This document shows, piece by piece, positions 44,044 to 62,163 of a stretch of DNA of 64,000 nt. Under the pieces are notes generated by a model. The model made no database searches. It was not told where the DNA came from and worked only from the letters and a program-made list of their open reading frames with translations. The stretch's first letter is position 1. Every line of letters begins with the position of its first letter. Position numbers and translations under genes: made by a program. This DNA comes from Diplosphaera chodatii (Eukaryota > Chlorophyta > Trebouxiophyceae > Prasiolales > Stichococcaceae), in the NCBI GenBank assembly GCA_032358165.1, contig JAALGY010000035.1, positions 496,001-560,000 on the forward strand, given 5' to 3'.

Positions 44044-46438
44044 TCACCACCATTTGTCTGTGCGCTCTGATTGTTGAGGCAGCTCCCGGCATGCGGACAG
44101 GGCTGACACACCCGCCGCTGGGTAGGTCCCGTTCTGCACTTCTGCGATCATCTCCTTTGCCATGCGCTCCATGTGCTTCATGTGCGCGGTGCCCTGCGGC
44201 ATGACGATACTGTCACCTTCTTTCAGCTTCTGTGCACCTCAGGGCAATGCCGTACAATCGACATGTTTCGCCGTACGTTCATAGCCACTTTGATCTGCAG
44301 CCTACATCTCCACGGTTTAGGGCATATGTGCACCTGGTGCTGCGCAGTGTAGCGAGGACCGGTGAAAGCTTTGAGGTAGCCAGCAGACGGGGAGTGCGGG
44401 CGATGCACCACCCATGCCCCAGGGTGGCCCACCAGCTGGAAGCCTTGAGCATTGAGCTGCCATACATGCATCACCTTGTCATAGCCTGCCAGCACCAAGC
44501 GGAGCCATCAATAGAGCAACCAGCCTGGCTTGTGTTTGAAGCAGACAATGTCATGCAGCAAACTGCACCATCAGCAACAAATATAGGACAGGACATCGTC
44601 GTGAACCGCACCATAGCCACGAAAGCGCTCATCGTACAGCGGCATCAGCCGCCGGTCGATCAGCAGGTATGGCTCATAGCCTTGCTGGTACTGGATCGGG
44701 TAGGGTGCAGTGGCATGAAACCACTGCTTGTAGTCTGTAGGCTTGTGCCCTGCAGCGCAAGGCAATCGTCTGCTGACAGCCGACGAGGGCAGCTTCCTTG
44801 CACGTTACGCATGCAGCCAGGTATTCTATGGCAGCTATCGTGCAGTCACCTGCTGGATAGAACTCTGCAAACTGCAGGACAGACCGCGCCCTGAATATCC
44901 TCAGGAGGTCCCGCTTGCCACCTGCAGTCAGAAGGCACTCAGCACTTCAGCCTCATGAAGCTGCACATTGTGCTAATCCGAACCCACTCGCTTCCAGCAT
45001 TTTGCACAGCAAGCCTGTCGGGGTGTCTCACGGCTGACGGCTTGCAGCGCGACGGAGTGTCCCTCTGGAAGGCTGAGCTGCGGGCTGGTCTCGAAGGCGG
45101 GCAGCACCACGGCGGTGCGCCGCTGGCTGAGGTCCTCTGCCAGTGCCGCCGCCGCCGACGGCCCCGCCAGCTGCTCGTGCAGGTGCTCCGTGACAATGAA
45201 GTCGACATCCAGAAGCAGGATGATCTGCGAGGCAAGTGGCCATGTTGCAGACAATGGGCATCAAGCATTGTAAGTGACACCCTGCTGCACGCCACACCAC
45301 TTAGCAGCTGTGCAAGGCTGCACCCGGCTGAAGCGTTTGGAGCAATCAAGTCCCCAAGCTACTCACATTGGTCGCTGCGCGCATCACGGCAAGATTGCGC
45401 AGCGCATTGTAGGGGTACGCCCACAGCAGCTCGGGCTGGATGTGCTCGGAAACGAGGACCATGTCAAGTCGACAGGTGCCTGCGCAGCGGCCAACCATGC
45501 CTCAAGCCGCATATCTAACACTGCCACGTCTGTGCGGCTGCCTGAGTCCAGCGCCAAGACCCAGGCCTTTGCAGTGGCGTGGGAAACAAGTGTCAACGCC
45601 AGGGCGGTAGATGAGCAGGAGCTCCATGGCAGCGCACCTCTGGCGTCCAGTTGAACATGCAGTGCCGCCAGCTGCTGCCTTGCGGTGTCGAGCGCCGCCT
45701 GCTGCGCTTCTGCGCTGTGCTCGCTGGCGTTTGACACGAAGCGGGGCCAGTACACGGTGGCGCTGATGATGCCGCCCCACGATGTGCATTGCGCCTCGAG
45801 CATCGGCAGCCTGCAGTGACGCACAGCACCAGCGCGATCAGCAGCAGGTTCCGCACATTGTCACTAGACGTGGTCCAATGTGCTCTGCTCCAGAAAGTTT
45901 GCGCACGCAGCTGCCTACCTGTCGAAGGAGCACTGTGTGACGATGGTGACCTCTGAAGCCCGGCGTTCGTGTTGGCTCCTGCGTCACGCCGCAGCATTAT
46001 TCACGCCCAGTCCCATTATCACGTGCATGCAGCGGCAGATGTGGCCGGTGTGGCAATACGCTGGCAAGATCGTGTACTGTCTCACCTGAACTCTGCCTCG
46101 ACATGGAGATTCGGAAGAGCCACCCCGTTGTGTGACACACCCTGCGCTGGGACGCATGATGGCGGTGGCGCCTGCTGCAGCACCTGTTCCTGGTGCTGCT
46201 GCAGGGCTTGATCCAGGGACGAATGCACGAACGGAAGTCCACGGGCAGCGTCCACGGCGCGACTCGTGACCTGCGGGTGTAAAGGCACCGTCAGCCATTT
46301 CCTCCAGATGGTAGGTTGGTGCAGGGCAATGCATGCGGACTGAGTCACGCAGATATGCAAGCTCACCAGAAAACATACAATATACGTGAAAACTCTGTTG
46401 TGCCTCTTGAGACGGTGAACGCGCGCAGTTTCGGTCAT
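44044..46438 (-). CDS. LARGE/B4GAT1-like glycosyltransferase (GT49)
   Basis: Minus-strand multi-exon gene with ATG at 46438. The N terminus MTETARVHRLKRHNR is followed by a hydrophobic segment (VFTYIVCFLVSLH), a Golgi-type signal anchor. The luminal part matches GT49 in order: ALTLVSHATAKAWVL (near 45590), PMLEAQCTSWGGIISATVYW (near 45800), then a DxD nucleotide-sugar/Mn motif in ILLLDVDFIVTEHL (near 45215). These are followed by TAVVLPAFETSPQLSLPEG, KQWFHATAPYPIQYQQGYEP (near 44710) and DERFRGYGAVHDDV. The end reads YDKVMHVWQLNAQGFQLVGH and AWVVHRPHSPSAGYLKAFTG (near 44400-44370). The last exon ends ...QQSERTDKWW, stop 44044-44046. In animals these enzymes extend the xylose-glucuronate chain on dystroglycan; the algal substrate is unknown. 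Exon order near the N terminus is approximate. Assignment to GT49 rests on the DxD, PAFET and WHATAPY-type blocks. Confidence 0.85.
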
Positions 46439-46877
46439 GTTGCTGATGCGTAGGCCGGCACGAGTCGACGTCTCCTGTTCAAGAGCTGCCGTCCGCCTGC
46501 TCTGGCTATGCCTGCAGTTCAACCACTGGGCGATCTCAAGCTGCTTGAGCCACAACGCTGGCGTGTCACTCTCCCGAAAGTGCGCATGCATGTCGATCTG
46601 CATCGGAAGCTCCGAGGGCAGACATGGACGTGCACCGCCGATAGGGTTTGGCGGCCACCCACCAAGGTGCCGATGCAACACGCGCCCCTGAAGATCAGCC
46701 GATTGTCGACCAGGGAGGCAAGGTCGCCGACTGAAGTGCAGATGTACGAGATCAGGTCAGTGCATGTCTGTGCTGTTTTTCAAATGCGGTCGCATGCGCC
46801 ATGGAAATGGTCTGAACCGTTACAATCACCTGATATACAACCTGATGTACAGGGACACCCTGCCAGTGCACCAGTTA
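46439..46877. other. Intergenic CrtI 3' region / GT49 upstream
   Basis: About 440 bp between two minus-strand genes. No conserved coding block is seen. It should hold the GT49 promoter and the CrtI 3' UTR, including the TTACA at 46820. Confidence 0.45.
46820..46824 (-). terminator. Candidate TGTAA poly(A) signal, CrtI-type gene
   Basis: Reads TGTAA on the minus strand, 54 nt after the stop of the desaturase gene. Position fits the chlorophyte signal. Confidence 0.4.
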
Positions 46878-49738
46878 TCATGCTGTCACAGTGCTGGATG
46901 TCGTGCCGGGCGACCAATCCGCCGAGATGTGCTCGTCTGCCAGGGCTGCGCTGATCATGCACAGGGGCACACCATTGCCTGGCCGTGTTGACGCCCCCAC
47001 AAAGTACAGGCCGCGCACAGCACCGTCCCGTATTGACGGCCTGAAGACCGACAGCTGGTTCAGGCCATGCGACAGGCCGAACGCCGCGCCGTGCTCCACC
47101 CCATACCGCTGCCGCCACTGCACGCATGACCAGGTCAAACACTAAACTGCTGACGAACAGTAGGCGAGTAAATGCCTGGTGTCCACCTAGGTCTAAAGTC
47201 AACTGCATGGGGATCCTGGCCCATCGGAGGATGATCACAAGGTTGTGCCTCACACCTCAGGAGGCGAGATGACCTCCTCGTGCTGGATATGGGGCTGGAG
47301 GTCACCGACGCCAGCTGCTGAGAAGGTCTGCAATATTGCGCGGCGGCCGGCCTCGACTAAAGCAGAATAGTCATCTGCAAACAGCACAGCACCCGAGGTG
47401 TGTCAACGAACGCACCATGGAATCAAGTTCTAGTTGTGGCTGACAGCAGCCAGCCAGCAAGCTTGCGGTTTGGGTGATACAGCACGAACCAAGCAACTCC
47501 CTTGCAAACGACACTAACCTCAATAGAGTGCTGATGCGCCTCACCTGTGCCAGCCTCCTGCATGTTGGCGACTGGAAGCAGCACCATGATGGAATCGCCG
47601 TCAGCCGGCGCAGCCGTTGGGTCTGACCTCGACGGCACATGGACATAGAAGTTAGGACTCTGCAGCAGCTTCTCTGCTGACGTCGCCCGCTGCCACGCTT
47701 TCCTGCCGTCAGCTGCGGTGGAGACAGAGCTCCTTGTGGCGGCGTCATCGCTGCGGAATCCTCGAGTGCAGAAGCCGTCAGCAAAATGACAGCGCATCAG
47801 TTGCACATGCGCTTTGGCCTACCTGAAAGGAACACGTTGTGGTGCTGCAGCTGGTCGAATCTTCTGCCCACATTCCAATTGTAGCTGATCACACCAGCGC
47901 TGTACTCCTTTGTTGTCAGCTTGGCATGCTGCCGCCTGCCGTGCTGCTGGCCGTCCCCACCCAGTAGTGGGTACGCCGCCGGCAGGTCCCGGTTCGACAC
48001 GACTACATCGGCTGCCAGGCGCTCGCCGGACGCCAGGGTGACGCCCTGAATGGCGCCGCCGCTGCTGTCTATCGATGCCACCTCGGCACCAAACCTGAAC
48101 CCCGCGCCGCAGGCTGTTGCGGCGCTCTGCAGCCCGCTGACCACCTGTTTGTTGTGGATGCAAGCACTAAAGGAACCTGAATTAGAGCAGACCAGCTGCA
48201 TGACGCCTGTGTTGCAGTTTGCATCTCATCAGTTATGAGGCACGAAGGGGACCAGTCAGGTGTGGACATGTACAGGAAAGTCAGAGTCCTCGCCTTGCCA
48301 AAGCCGCCGCGGGGGTACCACACGCCGTCCGTCAGCTCCGTGCCCGCGAGCAGGCTGTACACGCCGGGCGCACTGTAGGGGCTGAGGCCCACGTACAGGT
48401 CCTGGAAGCTGAACAGGCCTTGGATCCGCCAGTCCTGAAAGTACTTCCTCAGCCTGCCATTGGTGGTCACGCACAAACCCGTCAGTGTGCAGTTGCTCAC
48501 ATTCGTCAAAAGCCTGCTGTCGAGTGCACCAGAGCAGGATAGATTTTGCAGTGAGCAGAACTTCATGTCGAATTGCAGTGTGAGCTCACATGCTGTCGTG
48601 AGGGCCGAGGATCTGCAACAGCGAGATGCGCCGCAGCGACGGCAGCACGGCAGCCAGCGTCGACGGCAACTTGGCAGTGTCTCGCCAGCCGGCAAAGTCG
48701 CGCTCGATGAAGTTGGGCAGCCCCATGCGCAGCGACTCACGCGCCTGCCCCAGGAAGTCCAGGTACCGCTTGCCTGCATGTATGTGTGCCAGCTGTGCCT
48801 AGCCATGTGGAAACATGCTGCACCTCAACATGTGGCAATGGCAGCTGAGTGGCAGTATAGACTTCAAGGTGCCTACGTTCATCTCTGGAGGGGAATCACA
48901 AACACCCGCGTAGCATACGCTGCTGGAGCATTTGCCAATGTACTGCCAATGCAAGGCGTCACGGCTGCATAGGGTGGAAAATTTGCCACAGGGCCACCTG
49001 CGCCGGGTTCTGCGGCCTCCAGCTGGCGCTGCATGGCGCCGACATCATTCAGCAGGTCCAGGTGGCTGCCGCCCTCGAAGTGCACCCGGTACGCCGCCGG
49101 ACCCACTTGCACCAAATCTACGTGCTCCTCTAACTGTGTGCCCAGCGCCTCAAATGCCTGCAGCAGGCAACGGGGGTGTTGCTATTGGAGCCTGACAAGC
49201 CGCATGCTGACTTCTGCTACAGCACTACAGGTTAGCTTAGAGCAACTGCTTTCCTGGGACTCTTGTACTCCTGTATGCAGCAAAGGATGGACCTGACCTG
49301 GCGATATGTGTTTGGGAACAGCAGCAGCGATGGCCCAGTGTCGAAGCGGAAGTCGCCATGCTGCACCGTCTGCGCCCTGCCGCCAGCCTGCAGAATGATT
49401 CCTCGGGTGTCAAGTCCTCACGCTCTTACGGTCCTGTCGGTTGGGACGAGCTACATGCCACAACACTGCGACATCTGCCTATGCATGCACCGCTCATGGC
49501 CGCATGCCTGCTCATTTTTCTCGACCACAGTCACGTCGAAGCCCCTGCGCGCCAGTCGCCCCGCCAGGCAGATGCCACCAACGCCTGCCCCTACCACGAC
49601 GACTTTCTTGCCGGTCTGCTGGTTGCGGCAGGCGATCTGCCATGTGTGCTGTGGCCGGCGCCGGTGCTGAGCTGGTGCATGTGCTGCCGACTGTAACGCC
49701 CCGCGCTGCTGTGGCTGATGCCCATGAGATACGCGCAT
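46878..49738 (-). CDS. CrtI-type carotenoid desaturase / phytoene dehydrogenase-like FAD enzyme
   Basis: Minus-strand multi-exon gene. The ATG at 49738 opens a His/Gln/Arg-rich, acid-free leader of about 40 residues (likely plastid presequence) before the dinucleotide-binding motif KVVVVGAGVGGICLAGRLAR and RGFDVTVVEKN. Further blocks are the desaturase-type VDLVQVGPAAYRVHFEGGS (about 49100), ALQDWRIQGLFS-like sequence and LYVGLSPYSAPGVYSLLAG (about 48400), the strongly conserved YPRGGFGK (about 48300), VVSGLQSAATACGAGFRFGA, and VASIDSSGGAIQGVTLASGE with VVVSNRDLPAAYPLL (about 48000-47960). Near 47660 is SPNFYVHVPSRSDPTAAPAD. The FAD-binding C terminus GLYFVGASTRPGNGVPLCMI lies near 46960, and the stop is 46878-46880. 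This pattern is CrtI-like rather than plant PDS/ZDS. Substrate could be phytoene, another carotene or an isomerisation step; the sequence does not decide. Confidence 0.85.
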
Positions 49739-50035
49739 GACTGGTCTACCGCGATGGACGTAATGTGACCGTATGACAGAGCAGACCTGCGCTGTGTCTT
49801 GGGCGAGATGATGACGTAACCCTGACTTCACACGCTGCCAAATTGCTGCAGACTTTGTGACTCTATTGCGATACACGCTCGTGACCGAACTTTTGACGCC
49901 GACTGCACACGCGCAAACCTGAGGACTTTGAGCTACTGGCACGCTTAGGAACGGGGAATGTTGTTGTCCCAACGTGCTCTCCTGTTGTGAGTGATCTTGA
50001 ACACCCCTGCAGTGCGGTCAGCAAGCAAACCTGGC
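49739..50035. promoter_or_regulatory. Shared divergent promoter region CrtI/TVP23
   Basis: Only 297 bp separates the two ATGs, so both promoters must be here or overlap the first exons. No TATA-like element is convincing. Confidence 0.4.
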
Positions 50036-51230
50036 ATGGCGGATGCGGCAGAGCCGCAACAGGCAGCATATGCACATCCAACAGCAGCACTGTTTACAGT
50101 CTTGTTCAAGGTGGGAGCGTGTGCCACAGTCAATAACACACGTCTCAGATCCCTCCGCAGCCCATGACTCACGCTGCTGCCCTGCTGCAGGCATCCTCCT
50201 TCGCTGTATATATACTGTCAGGGATCTTCGGGTTTGGTTTCATCACTACATTTGTCGTGTGTATCGTGTCGCTGATGCTGGACTTTTGGACGGTGCGGTG
50301 CTGAGTGCAATAGGTTGCATCAATGCTTACCATGATCCACTGACTGTGCGCTGAGTGCGTTGCCGGCTGATAATGGGGGGTTTCAACTGAGGTATCAATG
50401 CTACAGCCCTCTGTGAGGCACTGCTAGCTCATGCAGGTGAAGAATGTGTCGGGGCGATTGTTGGTGGGTCTGCGGTACTGGAATGAGGTGACAGACGAGG
50501 GCAGCAACTGGCGGTTTGAAAGCCTCGAAGAGGTAGGGTCTGCATTACAGATGCCGCGGGCAGGCGATGGATTGTGGGGCCTGCAATGCCACAACAGATG
50601 TGGTCAGCCCCGATTGGGCGACCTCTGCAGTGCCTCTACTGGGTTGCAGGGGCAACGAGAAGTCAATGCGAAGGACAAGTTCATCTTCTGGTGGTCCTTG
50701 TATCTCACAGTAAGCCGCACGGCATCACTGCATGGTCGCCTGCAGAGGCCGGTGTGTCGTTGCTGACGAATTGACCAGTGTGCTCCTGACATGTACATGA
50801 CAATGTGCTTACCTGGATGCTGCAGCCTGTCGTCTGGGCGTTGCTGGGCCTCATCGCTGTCCTCAAGTTCTCGTTTGGTGCGTCAATGCGGCCACTGCAC
50901 TGCATTCGACAACTTGCCCTCCGGTGCATCTCGCACCGCAACATCTTGGCATTGCCCACAGCACCTCCACCTCGTGTTGAGGTGCTATGGCAGCCATCGA
51001 GTGCCATCGAGGCCTCATGGCTCCTGCACCGACGACAGTGCACAATGGCTGCTGCAGAGAGCCTGCTGGTGGTGGCAGTGGCGGTGGTGCTGAGCAGCGC
51101 AAACGCAGTGGGCTTCACCAAGTGCAGCAAGGAGGCGAAGCAGTCCATGACCAACATGGCGACGTCAGCGCTGCGCAGCCACCTCACCGGCGGTTTAGGC
51201 AGGATGAACCCCTTCGGAGGTGGCTCATGA
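50036..51230 (+). CDS. TVP23: TVP23-family Golgi membrane protein
   Basis: Six exons (50036-50110, 50191-50292, 50437-50532, 50650-50709, 50826-50877, 51058-51230) join in frame to 185 residues. The order is typical of TVP23: an N-terminal HPTAALFTVLFKASSFAVYI, a helix GIFGFGFITTFVVCIVSLML, then [20 protein letters not shown] with EVTDEGSNWRFESLEE. These are followed by NAKDKFIFWWSLYLTPVVWA, the helix LLGLIAVLKFSF and LLVVAVAVVLSSANAVGFTK, with the end CSKEAKQSMTNMATSALRSH. Four membrane helices are expected. TVP23 proteins sit in late Golgi membranes and work with Yip1-family proteins in vesicle traffic. Length matches the family (about 180-200 residues). A TGTAA lies 66 nt past the stop. 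Confidence 0.95.
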
Positions 51231-51790
51231 TCGGCGTAGCTCTTCTGCTATAACACCGCTCAGGCACATGGCAGCAGTTGCAGTTTGCGGATTAGTGTAA
51301 CCATCTGGGGGCAAGCTGCGCCGGATGACTGCATGCAGTTTCATACCTGCCGTCATGATTTGCACAACAAGCCCAGCGGAAAGCCAAAGTAATGATCACT
51401 GCTCATAAGCCGACCTACTGGAGTGTGCGCTTGAAGCACCAGCACTCGCCCTCGAACACAGATCTTGGATTGCAGGAGCGGTTGATCAGTGAGCCAGCAG
51501 TGTCCGTCTATTCGGCGGCTATCGGCGGACTGGAGTAGGGCTTTGCACCTGTCCATGTCGCTCGTCGCATCGGAGCTGATGTGACAGCTACGTGATTCGC
51601 GAGGCGCACGGCTTCATCCTGGAGGGCTACAACACAACTTGCTTGGTGCTTCGGCGCATCCAAGGCTCGGTCGCAGGTGCATGTGTGCACCGATCTGTTT
51701 GCGCACCCATCGAAACAGCTGCTGCAACTTGCAGCACGGGATCAGTGCGTGACTTGAGTCATATCTTGGAAAGCCGTTTCCTAGCCTGAG
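51231..51790. other. Intergenic TVP23 3' region / AP2 gene promoter
   Basis: About 560 bp with no coding block. Apart from the TGTAA at 51296 I see no named element. The right part should regulate the AP2 gene. Confidence 0.45.
51296..51300 (+). terminator. Candidate TGTAA poly(A) signal, TVP23
   Basis: TGTAA 66 nt after the TVP23 stop. Position fits the chlorophyte poly(A) signal. Confidence 0.45.
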
Positions 51791-54700
51791 ATGTCTACCA
51801 GCGTGTTTGTGCCGACCCCAGCCGGCTTCACGGGACACATCGAGCCCAAGGCTGCAGCAGGTGCACACGATCCGGTCGCGGCCCCCGCAGCCGACGCAAG
51901 TGGTGCGGTCGCACTTCAACAGTTGAATTTGAGCAGTTCAAACATACACAGCGCATGCAGGTCGTCTTGCTTGGTCGAATGGCGGATGCATGAGTGCAGC
52001 AGATGTTGCATGCAACAGCCACAATAAGTCCGCACGCACGTTCTCGCAACGGATGCGTCCACAATAGTAGTCGGTTTAATAGTCATTTCACGTTTGATCG
52101 CCTGCACATGCGTGCAGGGTCCGGCTGGGGCAGTCGATCCGATGTACCACTGAAGCTGCGCCACAAGCGCGAGCGGTGGCAGCAGCAGGCTGCACAGAGC
52201 ACAGTAGAGGCATCAGGTGGGCCTCAATTGTGCCATCAAAAACGGTGTGGAGGAGCGATGATAGTTTTCACTTGCTGACTGAAACCATAGTGCATCGCTC
52301 AGCACCTCGAATCCCGTCGTCATCCCCATGCAGGCATGCACCTGGTGATTACATCCTATGTTGAGCAACCATGCTGCATAACATATGAGTGTCATGAGTG
52401 TCACGGTCTGAACACTTTGTGTGCTTCCTTCACAGATGATGCAGAGGTGCTGCAGCTGCGGACCCAGCTGCCGCTTCCGAAGTCACGCTACCAGCATGAC
52501 ATCGACCTCATGGTGCAGGCTGCGCAGCACGGGGTGCTGCCTGAGGGCTGCGGCGCCAGCGTGCTGCCAAGCCAGCACATGCAGCACGGCATAGCACAGC
52601 TGCCGTTTGAGGGCCTCTCTGCTGCAGGGCAAGCGCCGCTGGCTCCGCTCAGCCTGCACAATGGCGCAGACAATGGCAGCATCTCATCATGGCGCCAGCT
52701 GTCAGGCTGTGCCAACGGCTTCCCGTACAGTGCATTGCGCACCAGCATTGCAGCTCCCAGCCCTAGCGTGCGTCACCCTAAAGCCCACAGGTCTTTGGAG
52801 GATGATGACCCATCATGGCAGCCAACTCCCGAGGCCGCCGCAGATTCTTCAGTCACCGAAAGTGACGACCTGTACATCCCTGGCAAGAACAAGCCGCGGC
52901 CGGTGTCTGGTAGAAGCAAGTTTGGGAAGGGCGCTGTTGCGGGCGAGGTCAGAGCCCGTACAGGCGGCAGCTCCAAATATCGAGGTCAGTACGATGGATA
53001 CGACAGCAAAATTTGTGCCCTTGCATGCAGCCTGTTGTCTTCGCAAAGCCAACATCACGCCCATTACAGTCTCTTGTTGCTGTAATGCGATGTCAGTCAC
53101 TGTAAATGCAGGTGTGACCCGCCACTCGACCACAGGGCGCTATGAAGCTCACCTGTGGGATGCTGCGGCACCACGCCCCAAGTCTGTGAGTACTGCAGTT
53201 GGCTGCAGAGCTGGTGGTCATGGATGTTACTCGCGGTTCACATGTGGTGCAGTGATATCAGCGCCTTTGCTTCTTGATAGTACTGCATGGATTGCATGCA
53301 GCAGAAGGGTGGCCGTACGCGGGGTAAGCAGGTGTACCTAGGCGGCTACGTGGACGAGATTGCTGCAGCCCGTGCATACGACCGGGCCGCCATCGCCTAC
53401 TGGCCCAGCAACCCCACCCTCAATGTACGGGCAATGCAGAAGAGCAGACGGCAACATGCTGAAGGACATGTTGAGCATTCTGCATACTTCTGCAGCGGAC
53501 TGAGGCTGGCTGTCACCTTGTGGTGTGCAGTTCCCCTTCGAGGACTATGCGGGGGAGGCAGAGGAGCTGGCGGCGATGACACGTGAGGAGGTGGTGGCGA
53601 TGCTGAAGCGTCACAGCACAGGGTTCTCACGGGGCCGCTCGAAGTTTCGGGGTGTTACAAGTGCGTCTTGACTTGCTGTGGGTTCAGGCTCAGACTTGCG
53701 TGCAGCAACTGCGGGGTGCAAAGCGCATTGTATTACCAAGATGTATGCTGCCAGGCATGCCACTTTGACTGGAAATGCAAACGACCTTTCACACCTTGTT
53801 AATGCAGGCAACCTCCAACAGAAAATGGTTGTGTCAAGACCATCATTTGGCCATGCAGGGCACCATCAGCACGGCAAGTGGGAGGCACGCATCGGCCGGG
53901 TGGATGGCAACAGGTACCTGTACCTGGGCACCTTTCACACCGAGGAGGCGGCGGCGAGGGCGTACGATCTTGCCGCCCTCAAATTTCGCGGCAAGAAGGT
54001 GATGGCGGATATCATGCTGAGTAATACAGACATGATAAGCTGGCACCATGCAGTTGTAACTTCTATAGGCACAGGTGCGTGAGCAGCTGCCAGCTGCAAG
54101 AGGGCTGTGAGCACGTGGTGCAGCAGCAACTATTGGCCATCTAAGCTCAACCGTCACTGTGTGCAGGCAGCAGTGACCAACTTCGGGCTGCGGACGTATG
54201 CGGACATCCTGGGCGGCGGCGTGTCTGCTGACGCGACAAAGCTGGATGCAGCCCTGCAGGCGCTCGCAGCAGAGCGCACCAGCTCAGCCTCCCTGGAAGG
54301 TGCATCCCCCACAGTATGCTTGGGCGAAATGTTTGCAAGTTGACCACGAACAACATACATTGGCTGCGGTCATGTGTTGAAGGATGCTGTGGCACCAAGC
54401 TCAACCATTTGCTGCTGCGCAGGCGGTGCCACCAGTGATCATAAAGCAGCCAGCCGGCCGTCCAGCGGCGGTGTATCTGATGCCACCACTGCCGCTGTGG
54501 GGGGAGAAGGTGCGGTGGTGCTCACTTGCTTCCCTGTCGAAGTTGCAACCCGATCGTGTGAGTCAGGCCAGTTGTGCTCTATCTCAATCGGTCGCCAGCA
54601 CGACGCAAAGCACATCGTGAGGTGATGGTCAACATGCAGGTGTGTCGCCTGCTCAGCGCAAGGACATCACTGGACATCTGCCTGAGGTCGGCACCCCGCG

Positions 54701-55515
54701 TGCCGCTCTGTCAGCAGCCGAAGCTCTGGACACACCCACCCTGGGGCCGCTGTCGCCGCTGTTGTGCAGCCCAAGCAGCCCAGTGATGCTGCCAACTTCT
54801 CAGACTTTGCCCCACACCACCCTAGGTAAGGCGCATTGTCTGAGCTGGCCACATGCAGCAAACCAGGCACATTCTGCCATTGGCTTGCATGCTGTGTTGT
54901 TGCTGCAGATCCTGTACACACACAGCACCAGCAAGGCCAGACATGCTGTTGACACCCACCTACCCAAATCATCTGCACTTGCTCGTACTTCTGATGTAAG
55001 ATGCTCTGTGAATCGTAGGCTGGGAGCAGGTGCAGCATGGCGCAGAATGGGGCCCAGGCAGTATGCTGTTGGATACGGTGTCGCTGGGGGATGACATGTC
55101 AATATTCATGATGCTGGCGCCGAGCTCGAGCCAGCTGCCCATTCCGCTACCGCCGCAGGTCGGGCAAACCCATCGATGTCTATGATGTGACAACCTCGAG
55201 AAAATACAGTCACGGCGAATTTTTAGCTGTTTACGAACTGGGTCGTCGGTTGACTGGTGTGAGTGTCTGCAGCAGGATGTGCATTTGGTATCGCCTGTGG
55301 TCAGCGGTGCAGCTGCAGCGGCGTGTGGCGCGATGGCATCGAGTGGCTTGTCGATGGCCCCGGGCACGATGGCATCTGCCGGCATGGCAGACCCAGCTGA
55401 CATGGATTGGTGGGATGCGCTGCCCATGATCGTGCCAGACCAAATAGTCAGCACAGCTGTCACCGGAGGTGATAGTGCGCCAGCGTGCCTCGGGGCAGAA
55501 GCACTGCAATCTTGA
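51791..55515 (+). CDS. Double-AP2 (AINTEGUMENTA-type) transcription factor
   Basis: Plus-strand multi-exon gene; ATG 51791 opens [20 protein letters not shown]. After a Ser/Ala-rich activation-like region (about 52440-52900) there are two AP2 DNA-binding domains. The first has [20 protein letters not shown] with [20 protein letters not shown] (about 52970-53420), including the extra loop insert typical of the first AP2 repeat in ANT/AP2 factors. The linker is recognisable ([34 protein letters not shown]). The second has [20 protein letters not shown] with [20 protein letters not shown] (about 53850-54000) and ends [16 protein letters not shown]. The C-terminal part is Ser/Ala/Met-rich, with acidic Trp-containing segments ([35 protein letters not shown]), stop 55513-55515. 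The second domain spans at least two introns. In plants such factors control growth and cell division; in algae roles in stress and lipid regulation are reported. Target genes cannot be deduced. Confidence 0.92.
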
Positions 55516-55984
55516 GCCACTTGATGGGAACTGTGTCAAGTGACGAATTTTTCACTGAAATCGTGGACCTGGTCAGCATCAGTTGTGTATTGTGATTCGT
55601 GCACTCAGCAACACTTGATACTTCATGAAGTTGTCAACTTAGTTGTGGCGGGCTGCCGAAAGTGCAGTCTTCAGCTTGTAGTACATGGCTTGGTGGCCTG
55701 CTGCAGCCCGCGTTGATACATTGAGCACTTCGTTGACATGATTTTCACGAACTGTGCAACCTCTAGAGGGTTGCATCATCGCCAAACATTTTATGCTGTG
55801 AAACCATCAACTTTAGACGAAGGGCCCATTCATCGTTCACATAGCACCTGATAACACTATTGCGGCCACTTGTATATATGCAAAGTCCCTTCGTGCATTG
55901 GACATTGTGTGATCATTGCACCATGGCACTCTCATCGGGAGGTTCATCACCAGCATCGCCCTGCATGAGTGATGCAGTCCCACT
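55516..55984. other. Convergent intergenic spacer AP2/NVL
   Basis: About 470 bp of relatively AT-rich sequence that should contain both 3' UTRs. No coding block, repeat or RNA gene recognised. Confidence 0.45.
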
Positions 55985-61711
<5,727 letters not shown>

Positions 61712-62163
61712 GTCACCTGCGCATGACAATGCACGAGTGCTGCCACCGGCGGGTGCAGGCAGGACCTGCTCCCTGGTCTGTTGAAAGGAGCCTCCCTTTA
61801 CCGAAGGGCTGCTCGTGTCGCAGTGAAAGGAGCTGCCGGTCACTTGTACGGGAAACCCCCTGGAGCGCAGCACTTCGCTGGCATATATATTACAGGTGAA
61901 CACTGGTGCCAGAACAGCGGCAACCTGCGGTCACCAGATGCGATCGAGCTGCGTGCGTACATGGTCACATATCTGCACATCTGCTCCGGCGTCCACTGAA
62001 GAATATATTGCTGTGATCCAAGAGTTCAGTGCAGACTCGGCCAGTAAAGCCAGGCAATTGCAGGTTTTTAACCCTCAGAAACTCTTGTGATTTGCGGAGG
62101 ACAAGCACGTAAAGCTGGCGCACGTCTGCCAGCCCTGCAGCCTGCGCATGTGTGCCACACAGC
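61712..62163. promoter_or_regulatory. Shared divergent promoter region NVL/DENND6
   Basis: 452 bp between the two start codons. It contains CATATATATTAC near 61881-61892, a possible TATA-like stretch, but too far from either ATG to assign confidently. Confidence 0.4.
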
